64,000 nucleotides of DNA from the NCBI RefSeq assembly GCF_001952855.1, contig NZ_LPNO01000052.1:295369-359368 (forward strand), in the 5' to 3' direction. Shown one piece after another: positions 8,024 to 17,981 of the stretch (position 1 is the stretch's first letter; every line of letters begins with the position of its first letter). The notes under the pieces are model-generated. The model was not told where the DNA came from. It was given only the letters and a program-made list of their open reading frames with translations, and ran no database searches. The translations under genes and the position numbers were made by a program. The stretch comes from Pseudomonas sp. ATCC PTA-122608. GTDB taxonomy: Bacteria > Pseudomonadota > Gammaproteobacteria > Pseudomonadales > Pseudomonadaceae.

Positions 8024-10369
8024 ATGCCCCAGCAACCGACTCGCCTGACGCCCCTCGCCCGCACCCTGCGCCACTTGTTGCTGGGGGCCAGCCTCAGTTT
8101 CAGCGCCGTGCCCTACGTGATGGCGGCCGATGCCAAGCCCTACCGCATCGCCCCTACGTCACTTGAAGCGGCGTTGAACCAGTTTGGCCGTGAAGCCGGC
8201 GTGCTGATTTCGTTTGGCTCCGATGTGACCGCCGGCGTGCAAAGCCACGGCCTGTCGGGCAACTACACCGCTGAAGAAGGCTTGAATGCGTTGCTCAAAG
8301 GCACCGGCCTGCAAGCCCGCGCCGAGGGCAACAACGCCTTCAGCCTGCAACCGGCGAATGCTCCGGCCACCCTCGAATTGGGCACTTCCAACGTGGTCGG
8401 CGACTGGCTGGGGGACGCGGCGCAAACCAACGTCTTCGAACACCCGGGCGCGCGGGACGTGATCCGTCGCGAAGAATTCGAACGCCAGGGCGCCACCCAG
8501 GCTCGCGATGTGCTCAACCGCATTCCCGGGGTCAACGCTCCGGAAAACAACGGCACCGGCAGCCACGACATGGCGCTGAACTTCGGCATTCGCGGGCTCA
8601 ACCCACGCCTGGCCTCGCGCTCCACAGTATTGATGGACGGTATCCCGGTGCCGTTTGCACCGTATGGCCAGCCGCAGTTGTCGTTCGCGCCCATCAGCAT
8701 GGGCAACATGGACGCGGTGGACGTGGTGCGCGGCGGCGGCGCGGTGCGTTATGGCCCGCAGAACGTCGGCGGCATCGTCAACTTCGTCACCCGCGCGATT
8801 CCCGACGCCCCAACGGTGAAAGGCGGCCTGCAGACCGAAACCAGCCCGTCTTCCAGCCACGATGGCTTCAAGACCACCGGCAACCTGCTGGCGGGCGGCA
8901 CCGCAGACAACGGTTTGGGCGGCGCGATCCTGTATTCCGGCACCCGTGGTGGTGACTGGCGCGAGAACAGCGACACCCGCATCGACGACCTGATCCTCAA
9001 GGGCAAATACCAGTTGGACGACGCCAACAGCTTCAACGCCATGGCGCAGTACTACGAAGGCAAGGCCGATATGCCCGGCGGCTTGAGCACCGCGGCCTAC
9101 AAGGCCGACCCGTACCAGTCCACCCGCCCCTATGACCAGTTCTGGGGGCGCCGCACCATGTTCAACGCAGGCTACCGCTACCAGGAAGATCGCCGGGAAT
9201 TCACCGTCAACAGCTTCTTCACCACCACCCTGCGTAGCGGCTACCTCGACCAGGGCAACTTCCTCTCGCTGTCGCCTCGCGAGTACTGGGTGCGCGGCCT
9301 GGAGACCCGTTTCGCCCAAGGCTTCGACCTCGGCCCGACCAGCCACGAAGTGGGCGTGGGCTATCGCTACATCAACGAAGCCGGCCACGAAATGCGCTAC
9401 CGCACGCCAATTACCGCCAACCAGCAACTGCCCACCACCGACAGCCGCAACGACCGCGACACCCGGGGCAGCACCGAGGCCAATGCATTCTTCGTCGATG
9501 ACCGGATTGATATCGGCAAATGGACCATCACCCCAGGCATCCGCTACGAGATGATCGAGTCCCAGCAGACCAACAACCTCAGCAACGTCAAATACAAGGG
9601 TGACTACAACACCGCCCTGCCGGCGTTGAACGTGCTCTACCACCTGACGGACGACTGGAACCTCTACGCCAACACCGAAGGTTCGTTCGGCAGCGTGCAG
9701 TACAGCCAGATGCCCAACCGTGTGACCAGCGGCGAAGTGAAGCCGGAAAAAGCCCGCACCTGGGAGCTCGGCACCCGTTACGACAACGGCACCCTGCGGG
9801 CCGAAATCGGCGCGTTCCTGATCAACTTTGACAATCAGTACGACAGCAACCAGACCAACGACACGGTGATCGCCCGTGGCGAGACCCGTCACCAGGGCAT
9901 CGAGTCCAGCATCAACTATGCCCTCGACGGCTTGAGCCCGGCGCTCGCCGGTTTTGATGTGTACGCCACTTACGCCTACGTCGACGCCACCATTCGTGAA
10001 GACGGCCCGAACAAAGGCAACCGCGTGCCCTTCTCATCCAAGCACAAAGGCACCCTGGGCGTGGGTTACACCGAAGGTCGCTGGAAGTTGAATGTGGACA
10101 GCAGCTACCAGAGCAGCCAGTTCGCCGACAACGCCAACACTGAAGCGGAAAGCGCCGATGGCAGCACCGGACGCATCCCCGGCTACATGTTGTTCAGCAG
10201 CCGCGCGGCGTATGACTTTGGCCCGCAGCTGTCGGATTTGAACGTGGCGGTCGGTGTTAAAAACATCTTCAACAAGCAGTACTACACCCGCTCGTTTGAC
10301 GATAACAACAAGGGCAAATACGTCGGCGAGCCGCGCACGCTGTACGTGCAGACGTCCATCGCGTTCTGA
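8024..10369 (+). CDS. fecA: Ferric citrate outer-membrane receptor FecA
   Basis: A 781-residue TonB-dependent receptor counted from ATG 8024, followed by a signal peptide ending ...VPYVMAA-DA. An N-terminal secretin/TonB signalling domain (YRIAPTSLEAALNQFGREAG) precedes the plug, as needed for signalling to FecR. Long stretches match E. coli FecA as I know it: VVGDWLGDA, GARDVIRREEF, RIPGVNAPENNGTGSHD, FGIRGLNPRLASRSTVLMD, PFAPYGQPQLS, and the C-terminal SFDDNNKGKYVGEPRTLYVQ. Function: TonB-driven uptake of ferric dicitrate plus transcriptional signalling. The stop codon abuts that of the convergent LysR gene. Confidence 0.95.
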   Translation: MPQQPTRLTPLARTLRHLLLGASLSFSAVPYVMAADAKPYRIAPTSLEAALNQFGREAGVLISFGSDVTAGVQSHGLSGNYTAEEGLNALLKGTGLQARAEGNNAFSLQPANAPATLELGTSNVVGDWLGDAAQTNVFEHPGARDVIRREEFERQGATQARDVLNRIPGVNAPENNGTGSHDMALNFGIRGLNPRLASRSTVLMDGIPVPFAPYGQPQLSFAPISMGNMDAVDVVRGGGAVRYGPQNVGGIVNFVTRAIPDAPTVKGGLQTETSPSSSHDGFKTTGNLLAGGTADNGLGGAILYSGTRGGDWRENSDTRIDDLILKGKYQLDDANSFNAMAQYYEGKADMPGGLSTAAYKADPYQSTRPYDQFWGRRTMFNAGYRYQEDRREFTVNSFFTTTLRSGYLDQGNFLSLSPREYWVRGLETRFAQGFDLGPTSHEVGVGYRYINEAGHEMRYRTPITANQQLPTTDSRNDRDTRGSTEANAFFVDDRIDIGKWTITPGIRYEMIESQQTNNLSNVKYKGDYNTALPALNVLYHLTDDWNLYANTEGSFGSVQYSQMPNRVTSGEVKPEKARTWELGTRYDNGTLRAEIGAFLINFDNQYDSNQTNDTVIARGETRHQGIESSINYALDGLSPALAGFDVYATYAYVDATIREDGPNKGNRVPFSSKHKGTLGVGYTEGRWKLNVDSSYQSSQFADNANTEAESADGSTGRIPGYMLFSSRAAYDFGPQLSDLNVAVGVKNIFNKQYYTRSFDDNNKGKYVGEPRTLYVQTSIAF

Positions 10370-11242
10370 TCAGCTACCCGCCAGGCACGACGGTGTGCCG
10401 GCCACCAACGCGTCGATGGCACACCGGGTTTTGGCCGGCATGTGCGTCGCCGTGGGCCAGATGACATGGATCGGCATCGGTTGCTCGCGGTGGTCCGGCA
10501 GTACCGCCTGCAGTTGCCCGCGCAGTACGTAGTGGGCGATCAGCCAACTGGGCAACCAGGCCAGGCCGACTCCGGCGATTGCGGCATCGGCCACGGCCTG
10601 CAGGTCGTCCAGGATCAACGGCGAGGCCACACGCTCGCGGTGCGGGGCATTGCTGCGATAGGCAATGCCTCGATGCCCGGCCAGGTCCGCGATGGATTCG
10701 ATTCGACAGGTGCGCTGCAGGTACGCGGGTGACGCCGCCAGGGCAATCGCCTGCTCGCCAAGGCGCCTTGCGCTCAAGCGGTCGGTGTCGGGCAATGCGC
10801 CGATGCGCACCGCCAGGTCGAAGCCTTCCTGGGCCAGGTCTATCAGCCGGTCGGAGAAAGAAATCTCGATCTCCAGTTGCGGAAAATGGTCCATCAGTCC
10901 CCACAACGCTGGCGCCGCATAGTGGTGACCGAACGCCAAAGGCAAGCTGGCCCTTAACCGTCCACGAGGCTGCTGGCGGCCACTTTCCAGCACGGATTCG
11001 GCGGCTTCCAGTTCCGCCAGCGCACGCAGGCAATGCTCGTAATAAGCCTGCCCGTCCTCGGTCAGACGCTGGCGCCGGGTAGAGCGTTGCAACAGGGACG
11101 TCCCCAGCCTCGCTTCCAGGCGCGCCAACCCCTTGCCCACCGCTGAGCGCGTGAGGTTCAGCCGTTCGGCGGCCTCGGTCAGATTGCCGCTCTCGACGAT
11201 TTGTAAAAACAGTTCAACACCATCAAAACGCGGAGTGGCCAT
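10370..11242 (-). CDS. LysR-family transcriptional regulator
   Basis: A 290-residue LysR regulator: N-terminal winged helix (GNLTEAAERLNLTRSAVGKGLARLE) and a C-terminal effector-binding domain (RASLPLAFGHHYAAPALWGL...). It is divergent from the MFS pump gene at 11347, and the 104-bp intergenic region holds a CTTAT/ATAAG palindrome that fits a LysR T-N11-A operator. It probably controls the pump and itself; the inducer is unknown. Confidence 0.9.
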   Translation of the reverse strand: MATPRFDGVELFLQIVESGNLTEAAERLNLTRSAVGKGLARLEARLGTSLLQRSTRRQRLTEDGQAYYEHCLRALAELEAAESVLESGRQQPRGRLRASLPLAFGHHYAAPALWGLMDHFPQLEIEISFSDRLIDLAQEGFDLAVRIGALPDTDRLSARRLGEQAIALAASPAYLQRTCRIESIADLAGHRGIAYRSNAPHRERVASPLILDDLQAVADAAIAGVGLAWLPSWLIAHYVLRGQLQAVLPDHREQPMPIHVIWPTATHMPAKTRCAIDALVAGTPSCLAGS

Positions 11243-11265
11243 GATCGATTGTCGCCTTTAGATCC

Positions 11266-11282
11266 CTTATCCATGGAATAAG
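11266..11282. promoter_or_regulatory. Likely LysR operator
   Basis: An inverted repeat CTTAT-N7-ATAAG with the T-N11-A form in the divergent LysR/MFS intergenic region, as expected of a LysR-type operator. Confidence 0.45.
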
Positions 11283-11346
11283 TATCACTAATAAAGAACT
11301 GCATTCCCGTGAAAATGACAGCTTCCCCCATCGAAAGGAAGAGGCC

Positions 11347-12855
11347 ATGTCATCCGACGCCGTTGTATCCGCCATCCACCCGCCGCGTACCGCCAGAGAC
11401 AGCCTGGCGCTCACCGCCGTGTGCCTGGTGGCGCTGATGTTCGGCCTGGAGATTTCCAGCGTGCCGGTCATCCTGCCCACCCTCGAACAGCAATTGGGCA
11501 CCGGCTTCCAGGACGCCCAATGGATCATGAATGCCTACACCCTGGCCTGCACCAGCGTGCTGATGGCGGCGGGCACACTGGCCGATCGCTTTGGCCGGCG
11601 GCGCATGCTGGTGCTGTGCCTGTGGGTATTCGGGCTGGCATCGCTGGCCTGTGGGCTGGCCAACGATGCGTCTACGCTGATCGCGGCGCGTTTTGTCCAA
11701 GGCGTGGGTGGCGGGGCGATGATGATCTGCCAGTTCGCGATTCTGTCGCACCAGTTCCGCGAACCGGCGGCCCGGGCGCGAGCCTTTGCCATCTGGGGTG
11801 TGATTGCCGGTGTGGGCCTGGGCTTCGGGCCGATGGTGGGGGCGTTGATCCTGGCAGTCGCGGATTGGCGCTGGGTGTTCCTGGTGCATGCGCCGCTGAC
11901 CGTGTTCACCCTGGTATTGCTGCGCATCAGCGTGCAGGAGTCCCGCGACCCGGCGGCCCATCGCCTTGATATCGCCGGCATGGCCACCCTGACCCTGGCG
12001 GTGTTCGCCCTGGTTTACTTCATCACCCAGGGCACCGAGAGCGGCTTTGCCACCCCGGCGATGCTCGGTTGGGCCGGGTTATCAGTGGCCAGCCTGCTGT
12101 TGTTCGTGGTTGTCGAGCGGCGCAGCCCGCATCCAATGTTCGACTTCTCGGTGTTCCGCATCCCGCGCTTCAACGGCGCGTTGATGGGTTCGATCGGCAT
12201 GAACTTCAGCTTCTGGCCCTTCATGATCTACCTGCCGCTGTATTTCCAGGCCGGCCTGGGCTACGACACCATGCTCACCGGGCTCGCCCTGCTCGCCTAT
12301 ACCCTGCCCACGCTGGTGGTACCGCCCCTGGCCGAACGCCTGGCGCTGCGCTACGGCGCCGAACGCATCATTCCGTTGGGCCTGGGCCTGATGGGCGTGG
12401 GTTTTGTGGCCATGGCCGCGATCAACCATAGCGACCAGCCCAGTGTGGTGTTGATCCTGATCGCCTGTGGGATTGCCGGCAGCGGCTTGGCGTTTACCAA
12501 CTCGCCCACCACCAACACCACCACTGGCTCAGTCTCATCCGACCGCGCGGGGATGGCGTCGGGCATCGACTTCAGTGCACGGCTGATTACCCTGGCGCTC
12601 AATATCGCGTTGATGGGCTTGGTGTTGATACTCGGGATCGCTCACCACCTGGCTAACGCATTGCCCGACACGGCGCAGTTGGCCACCCTCAGCCAGGACA
12701 TCGCCGCCGGCAAGCTGGACGTGTTGCCGCAGGGCTCGTTGATTGCCCAGGCCGCGCTACGCAACGGTGCCGGTTGGGCCATGTTGTATGCAGGCTTGGG
12801 CGCTTGCGCACTGGCAGTTTTGAGCGCCTGTTTTTTCCGGCGCAGCCCGCGCTGA
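11347..12855 (+). CDS. MFS drug/metabolite efflux transporter, DHA2 (14-TM) type
   Basis: A 502-residue major facilitator protein. It shows the motif A region (GTLADRFGRRRMLVL), the DHA2/QacA-like opening (VALMFGLEISSVPVILPTLEQQLG) and about 14 hydrophobic segments, plus a late loop (SDRAGMASGIDFSARL) typical of QacA/SmvA-like pumps. It sits in the inner membrane and probably exports a toxic compound by proton antiport. RBS GGAAGAGG precedes the ATG. It is divergent from, and probably regulated by, the LysR gene. Confidence 0.9.
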   Translation: MSSDAVVSAIHPPRTARDSLALTAVCLVALMFGLEISSVPVILPTLEQQLGTGFQDAQWIMNAYTLACTSVLMAAGTLADRFGRRRMLVLCLWVFGLASLACGLANDASTLIAARFVQGVGGGAMMICQFAILSHQFREPAARARAFAIWGVIAGVGLGFGPMVGALILAVADWRWVFLVHAPLTVFTLVLLRISVQESRDPAAHRLDIAGMATLTLAVFALVYFITQGTESGFATPAMLGWAGLSVASLLLFVVVERRSPHPMFDFSVFRIPRFNGALMGSIGMNFSFWPFMIYLPLYFQAGLGYDTMLTGLALLAYTLPTLVVPPLAERLALRYGAERIIPLGLGLMGVGFVAMAAINHSDQPSVVLILIACGIAGSGLAFTNSPTTNTTTGSVSSDRAGMASGIDFSARLITLALNIALMGLVLILGIAHHLANALPDTAQLATLSQDIAAGKLDVLPQGSLIAQAALRNGAGWAMLYAGLGACALAVLSACFFRRSPR

Positions 12856-12865
12856 CGCTTTAAAC

Positions 12866-12897
12866 GAAAAACGGGCCTGCATCTGCAGGCCCGTTTT
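12866..12897. terminator. Bidirectional rho-independent terminator
   Basis: A perfect stem AACGGGCCTGCA / TGCAGGCCCGTT with a 2-nt loop, with A-run on one side and T-run on the other. It separates the convergent MFS and HPF genes. Confidence 0.9.
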
Positions 12898-12923
12898 CAG
12901 TGGGGTTGAAAAAGTATCAGCTA

Positions 12924-13334
12924 TCAGCCGTTAAGCGCAGCCTGTTCGTTTTCCAGAAATTCCTCTTCAAGCTCGGCCTCGTCGGCCTTGGTATTAGGCA
13001 GGCTTTGACCCGCGGCGCGTGGTTTGCCGCGCAGTTTGCCGTACAGATGCTCCAGGGCATGCTCCAGCTTGGTAGCTGCGCCATCGATCGCTTGTTCCAG
13101 CGTATCGGCTTTATGGAGGACCGAAATCGGTTGATGGCCTTTTGGCCGTGCTTCCAGTCGGCAACTCAGGTCATGTGGACCGGGCTTGTCACCGTTCTCG
13201 TCCCGCAGGTAAACCTCGACGCGGGTCAGATCCTCTTCATAACGTTCGAGCGTGCTCTCAATGGTGGTACGTACCCACTCCTCCAGTCGGATGCTGCTTT
13301 CAATATGGTTATCGCTATTGACTTGGATTTGCAT
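12924..13334 (-). CDS. HPF/RaiA-family ribosome-associated protein
   Basis: A 136-residue protein whose first 100 residues match the S30AE/HPF ribosome-hibernation fold (MQIQVNSDNHIE...RVEVYLRDENGDKPGPHDLSCRLEARPKG in outline: strand, helix, strand with a basic patch). The C-terminal tail is acidic (ADEAELEEEFLENEQ), unlike long HPF, which carries a dimerisation domain. Members bind the 30S subunit in stress or stationary phase. Single gene, with its own terminator shared with the MFS gene. Confidence 0.82.
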   Translation of the reverse strand: MQIQVNSDNHIESSIRLEEWVRTTIESTLERYEEDLTRVEVYLRDENGDKPGPHDLSCRLEARPKGHQPISVLHKADTLEQAIDGAATKLEHALEHLYGKLRGKPRAAGQSLPNTKADEAELEEEFLENEQAALNG

Positions 13335-13545
13335 AGTTTTCCCTTATTTCAGCTAGCTCGCCGAAGGCCATTCCTGCTTCACCGGATGGGTGAAAACCAT
13401 GACCTTCTGATTACACAATTGAGCAGACGGAGGAACATTTCAAGCCCTTTGCAAAGATAAATCCCACATTACAAATTAACCCTGACTACAACCAAAAACG
13501 CTGTTAGGGTGGGGAGTTGGTTACATCTTCTTACCGCCAACTTCC

Positions 13546-14493
13546 TTACAATTGCCCCTCTCCCAACGGGTGCAATCCGCGAAAAATCCCCGCTTCCTCT
13601 ACCAGCCAGTCATGCACCGCCCGCACACCCGGATGGCTCAGCGCGCCTGGGGCATACAGCAGCACGTAACGTTTGTGATTGGGTACAGCGAGGCCGAACG
13701 GCACGATCAACGTGCCACGTTCCAGTTCGTCATTGAGCAAGGTTCGCCGGGCAATCGCCACGCCCATGCCGGCAATGGCCGCCTCGATGGTCAGGTGGTT
13801 GCGGTTAAAGGTATGCCCGCGCCGTACGTCGGCAGCGTCGTAGCCGATGGCGTTCAGGTAGAACTCCCACTCCGCGTACTCATAACTCCCACGCCACGCG
13901 GTAATGTCGTGCAGCAGCGGGAAATGCACCAGGTCGGCGGGGCCATGCAGCGGCGGCCGCCCGCGCAGCAGGCTCGGTGCGCACACCGGGAAGATCTGCT
14001 CATCCAGCAGGGCTGTGGATAACAATCCGGGGTAGCTGCCGTCGTTAAGGTCAATGGCCAGGTCGAAGTCGCCCTCGTGCAAGGCGATGCTGCTGTCTTC
14101 GGCGACCATGCGCAATTGGATGTCCGGGAAGCGCTGCTGCAAACGCGGCAAACGCGGCGTCAGCCATTTACCGAGAAACGACGGGATCGAACGCAAGCGC
14201 AAGGTGCCGCTGATCATCCCGGCGTCCAGGCGCTGCAACTCGGCATCAATGCTGCCATAGGCCTCACCCACGGTAATCGCCAGCCGCTGGCCTTCTGCAC
14301 TCAGCTCAACCCCGCGTGCCCGTCGATGGAACAGCCGGAAGCCCAAACGCTCCTCCAACTGGCGAATTTGCTGGCTGACCGCGCCCGGGGTGATGTGCAG
14401 TTCTTCGGCGCAACGGGTGAACGACAAATGCCGTGCCGCGCAGGAAAAAACGTGCAACCAGACGTAAGTCTGGCCATGAAGCGGGCGAGCCAT
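13546..14493 (-). CDS. LysR-family regulator (GcvA-like)
   Basis: A 315-residue LysR protein: N-terminal HTH (LSFTRCAEELHITPGAVSQQIRQLEERLGFRLF, positions about 23-55) and an effector domain with the GcvA-type motif (DLAIDLNDGSYPG). It is divergent from sdaA across a 137-bp gap, so it probably regulates the serine-degradation genes. The effector is not identifiable. Confidence 0.88.
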   Translation of the reverse strand: MARPLHGQTYVWLHVFSCAARHLSFTRCAEELHITPGAVSQQIRQLEERLGFRLFHRRARGVELSAEGQRLAITVGEAYGSIDAELQRLDAGMISGTLRLRSIPSFLGKWLTPRLPRLQQRFPDIQLRMVAEDSSIALHEGDFDLAIDLNDGSYPGLLSTALLDEQIFPVCAPSLLRGRPPLHGPADLVHFPLLHDITAWRGSYEYAEWEFYLNAIGYDAADVRRGHTFNRNHLTIEAAIAGMGVAIARRTLLNDELERGTLIVPFGLAVPNHKRYVLLYAPGALSHPGVRAVHDWLVEEAGIFRGLHPLGEGQL

Positions 14494-14630
14494 AGGGTTT
14501 AGTCCTGCTAAAGGGTGTCTTAGGATAATTCGTTGGTCACTGCCGATCCAGAGGCTCAGTATCGCGCGAATTCCGCTTGTCCTACAAAAGATGGCAGCGA
14601 TTCCTACTCCATTGCTTGTAAGGGTTTAGC

Positions 14631-16007
14631 ATGGCTATCAGTGTTTTCGATCTATTCAAGGTAGGCATTGGTCCTTCCAGCTCCCATACCGTGGGCCCGA
14701 TGCGGGCGGCGGCGACCTTCGTTCAGGCGCTGATCGACCAGCAATTGCTCGACGAAACCCGTCGCGTAGAAGTGCGTTTATACGGCTCGCTGTCCGCCAC
14801 CGGTGTTGGCCACGCCACCGACCGCGCCTGCGTGATGGGCCTGATGGGCGAATGGCCAGACAGTATCGACCCCACCAGCATTGGCCCTCGCATCCAGCAA
14901 TTGCGCGAGTCCGGCCAATTGCTGCTCGCCGGCCGCACGCCGATTGCCTTTAACTGGCAGCACGACCTCCTGCTGCTGGACGAAAGCCTGCCCTACCACC
15001 CCAACGCCATGTCCCTGCACGCCTACGGAGAAAACGGCCTGTTGAGCGAGCAGACGTACTACTCGGTGGGTGGCGGTTTCATCATCGAAGCAGCGGAAGC
15101 CGAATCCGGCATCGCGCCGACCAGCGAAGTGCAATTGCCTTACGACTTCTCCAGCGCCGTCGAACTGCTGGCCTTGTGCAACAAGCACGGCCTGCGGGTT
15201 TCCGAACTGATGATGGCCAACGAACGGGCCTGGCGCAGTGACGCCGAGATCCGCAGCGGCCTGCTGCATATCTGGTCGGTGATGCGCGAATGCGTCGAAC
15301 AAGGCCTGCGCCACGAGGGCATCTTGCCCGGTGGCCTGGATGTGCCACGGCGCGCGGCGAAATTGCACCGCAGCCTGCTGGAAATCGGCAAACCCAACGT
15401 CATCACGTCGACCTTGTCGGCGATGGAATGGGTCAACCTGTTCGCCCTCGCCGTCAACGAAGAAAACGCTGCCGGTGGTCGCATGGTCACCGCGCCGACC
15501 AATGGCGCGGCGGGAATCATCCCGGCGGTGCTGCACTACTACATGAAGTTCAACCCGGACGCGTCCGACGATGACGTGGTGAATTTCTTCCTCGCCGCGG
15601 CCGCCGTCGGCATCCTCTGCAAGAAAAACGCCTCAATCTCCGGCGCCGAAGTCGGCTGCCAGGGCGAAGTCGGTTCGGCCTGCGCCATGGCCGCCGCAGG
15701 TTTGGCCGACATACTCGGTGCATCCCCGGAACAACTGGAAAACGCCGCCGAAATCGGCCTGGAACACAACCTCGGCCTGACCTGCGACCCGGTTGGCGGG
15801 CTGGTCCAGGTGCCGTGCATCGAGCGCAACGCCATCGCCGCGGTCAAGGCGATCAACGCCACGCAAATGGCCCTGCGCGGCGACGGCAAGCACTTCATCT
15901 CCCTGGACCGGGTGATCCGCACCATGCGCGACACCGGCGCCGACATGCACGACAAATACAAAGAAACTTCACGGGGCGGCCTGGCGGTCAGCTGGGTGGA
16001 GTGCTGA
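14631..16007 (+). CDS. sdaA: L-serine ammonia-lyase (L-serine dehydratase)
   Basis: A 458-residue single-chain iron-sulfur L-serine dehydratase: L-serine to pyruvate and ammonia. It has the N-terminal beta domain (FKVGIGPSSSHTVGPMRAA) and C-terminal alpha domain (GRMVTAPTNGAAGIIPAVLHYY), with cysteines for the 4Fe-4S cluster at CKKNASISGAEVGCQGEVGS and LTCDPVGGLVQVPC. Length is typical. RBS GTAAGGG precedes the ATG. It is followed by a serine transporter, forming an uptake-plus-degradation pair. Confidence 0.96.
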   Translation: MAISVFDLFKVGIGPSSSHTVGPMRAAATFVQALIDQQLLDETRRVEVRLYGSLSATGVGHATDRACVMGLMGEWPDSIDPTSIGPRIQQLRESGQLLLAGRTPIAFNWQHDLLLLDESLPYHPNAMSLHAYGENGLLSEQTYYSVGGGFIIEAAEAESGIAPTSEVQLPYDFSSAVELLALCNKHGLRVSELMMANERAWRSDAEIRSGLLHIWSVMRECVEQGLRHEGILPGGLDVPRRAAKLHRSLLEIGKPNVITSTLSAMEWVNLFALAVNEENAAGGRMVTAPTNGAAGIIPAVLHYYMKFNPDASDDDVVNFFLAAAAVGILCKKNASISGAEVGCQGEVGSACAMAAAGLADILGASPEQLENAAEIGLEHNLGLTCDPVGGLVQVPCIERNAIAAVKAINATQMALRGDGKHFISLDRVIRTMRDTGADMHDKYKETSRGGLAVSWVEC

Positions 16008-16067
16008 GGAGCATTCCCTGATCGCCCCAACGTGAGCCCGCGCAAAAACAATAACGAGGCAATAACG

Positions 16068-17363
16068 ATGACCGATGTACGTACACCTGCTGCCGAAAAT
16101 CCCGCTGTAGACCTGACGCCGACCACCGTTACACAAGGCTGGAACAAACACGACACCACCTGGATGCTCGGCCTCTACGGCACCGCCATCGGTGCCGGCA
16201 CCCTGTTCCTGCCGATCAACGCTGGCGTAGGCGGCTTCTGGCCGTTGATCGTGCTGGCGCTGCTGGCCTTCCCAATGACCTTCTTCGCCCACCGTGGGCT
16301 GACGCGCTTTGTGTTGTCGGGCAAATCCGGCGACATCACCGACGTGGTGGAAGAACACTTCGGCATCGGCGCCGGCAAGCTGATCACCTTGCTGTACTTC
16401 TTCGCGATCTTCCCTATTTTGCTGGTGTACAGCGTGGCGCTGACCAACACCCTGACCAGCTTCATGGAACACCAACTGCACATGGCGCCGCCGCCCAGGG
16501 CGATCCTGTCGCTGGTGTTGATCCTCGGCCTGATGGCCATTGTGCGTTGCGGCCAGGGCGTGATCGTCAAGGCCATGAGCGTGTTGGTGTACCCGTTCGT
16601 CGCCGCCCTGCTGCTGTTGGCGGTGAGCCTGATCCCCAACTGGAACGGCGCGTTCTTCGCCTCCGCCAGCGAAGGCATGCCGCTGCCGGCGTTCTTCAAG
16701 ACCTTGTGGCTGGCTATCCCGGTGATGGTGTTTTCCTTCAACCACTCGCCGATCATCTCCGCCTTCGCCGTCGACCAGAAACGCGTGTACGGCCCGCAAG
16801 CCGAGCGCAAAAGCAGCGGCATCCTGGCCATGGCCCACAGCATGATGGTGCTGACGGTGATGTTCTTCTGCTTCAGTTGCGTGCTGGCCCTGTCGCCGGC
16901 TGACCTCGCTGCCGCGAAGGCGCAGAACATCTCGATCCTGTCGTACCTGGCCAACCACTTCCAGACCCCGGTGATCGCCTACGCCGCGCCGTTGATCGCG
17001 CTGGTGGCAATCACCAAATCCTTCCTGGGCCACTACATCGGCGCGAGCGAAGGCTTCCAGGGCCTGATCGTCAAATCCCTGCGCGGACGTAACCGTTCGA
17101 TGTCCGCCAAGTGGCTGGAGCGCTGCACCGCGCTGTTCATGGTGCTCACCTGCTGGGCCGTGGCCACCTTCAACCCGAGCATCCTCGGCATGATCGAAAC
17201 CATGGGCGGGCCGATCATAGCCTGCCTGTTGTTCCTGATGCCGATGTACGCCATCCGCCGGGTGCCATCTTTGCGCCAGTACTCGGGCCAGGCGTCCAAC
17301 GTGTTTGTGGTGTTGGTCGGCTTGATTGCGCTGTCTGCGATCGTTTTTTCCGTGATGCCCTGA
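16068..17363 (+). CDS. sdaC: Serine/threonine transporter, HAAAP family
   Basis: A 431-residue amino-acid/proton symporter of the HAAAP (SdaC/TdcC) family, with about 11 TMs and the opening MLGLYGTAIGAGTLFLPINAG. ATG 16068 was chosen over a GTG at 16032 because it has GAGG a few bases upstream and gives the normal family N-terminus. It lies 60 bp after sdaA and is probably co-transcribed to supply serine to the dehydratase. Confidence 0.92.
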   Translation: MTDVRTPAAENPAVDLTPTTVTQGWNKHDTTWMLGLYGTAIGAGTLFLPINAGVGGFWPLIVLALLAFPMTFFAHRGLTRFVLSGKSGDITDVVEEHFGIGAGKLITLLYFFAIFPILLVYSVALTNTLTSFMEHQLHMAPPPRAILSLVLILGLMAIVRCGQGVIVKAMSVLVYPFVAALLLLAVSLIPNWNGAFFASASEGMPLPAFFKTLWLAIPVMVFSFNHSPIISAFAVDQKRVYGPQAERKSSGILAMAHSMMVLTVMFFCFSCVLALSPADLAAAKAQNISILSYLANHFQTPVIAYAAPLIALVAITKSFLGHYIGASEGFQGLIVKSLRGRNRSMSAKWLERCTALFMVLTCWAVATFNPSILGMIETMGGPIIACLLFLMPMYAIRRVPSLRQYSGQASNVFVVLVGLIALSAIVFSVMP

Positions 17364-17400
17364 AACGGATCACCGCGCGCAAAAACACCGCCAACCCTAT

Positions 17401-17487
17401 GTGGGAGCGGGCTTGCTCGCGAAAGCGGTCGTTCAGCTGAGGATTCATTGGCTGACACACCGCATTCGCGAGCAAGCCCGCTCCCAC
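17401..17487. repeat. REP pair (REPIN-like)
   Basis: Two inverted copies of GTGGGAGCGGGCTTGCTCGC separated by about 40 bp, the classic Pseudomonas fluorescens-group REP doublet. The remaining 17488-17663 shows no gene I can support. Confidence 0.92.
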
Positions 17488-17663
17488 AGGGGTCATTCGA
17501 TGGCAGGCAGATTGCTGTACGGCACGCCCTTTGCTGTACAGCTACTGAGGAAAACGGACCTTGTGAAAGCCTCAGCGAGCGAATGGCCGGTGGTCAGGAA
17601 ACGCGAACTAATCCCGACACCGGTCGTCAATGACTGCATGTTCTTATCAGGCGGTAACGCACC

Positions 17664-17981
17664 ATGGACAACCCTTTTCAGATCATCACCGACACCTTCG
17701 CCCCGAAATACCGGGTCAATTTAAGCATCCAGCGGCTGGACGGCAGCATCATGCTGACCCTGTCCGATGAAGACGGCGTCGTGGCCAAACGCATGATCAG
17801 CGCCGAACAACGCAACGACCCACAGCGCCTGAAACGCCTGGTGCAAAGTGTGCAATTCGGGATTGCGATCGAGCAGGGGCACAGCGCGATCGAGATATTG
17901 GCGGTGATGACCGATGGGGACAGTCACAAAGTGTTGCAGCGGCCGCCCGTCACCCGGCCGCCGCTGAACGTCGGGTTCTAA
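17664..17981 (+). CDS. DUF3509 protein
   Basis: A 105-residue soluble protein (MDNPFQIITDTFAPKYRVNLSI...) matching the DUF3509 family found widely in Pseudomonas; function unknown. The ATG has AGGCGGTAA 8-14 nt upstream. Its stop overlaps the convergent psiE remnant by 4 bp. Confidence 0.8.
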   Translation: MDNPFQIITDTFAPKYRVNLSIQRLDGSIMLTLSDEDGVVAKRMISAEQRNDPQRLKRLVQSVQFGIAIEQGHSAIEILAVMTDGDSHKVLQRPPVTRPPLNVGF

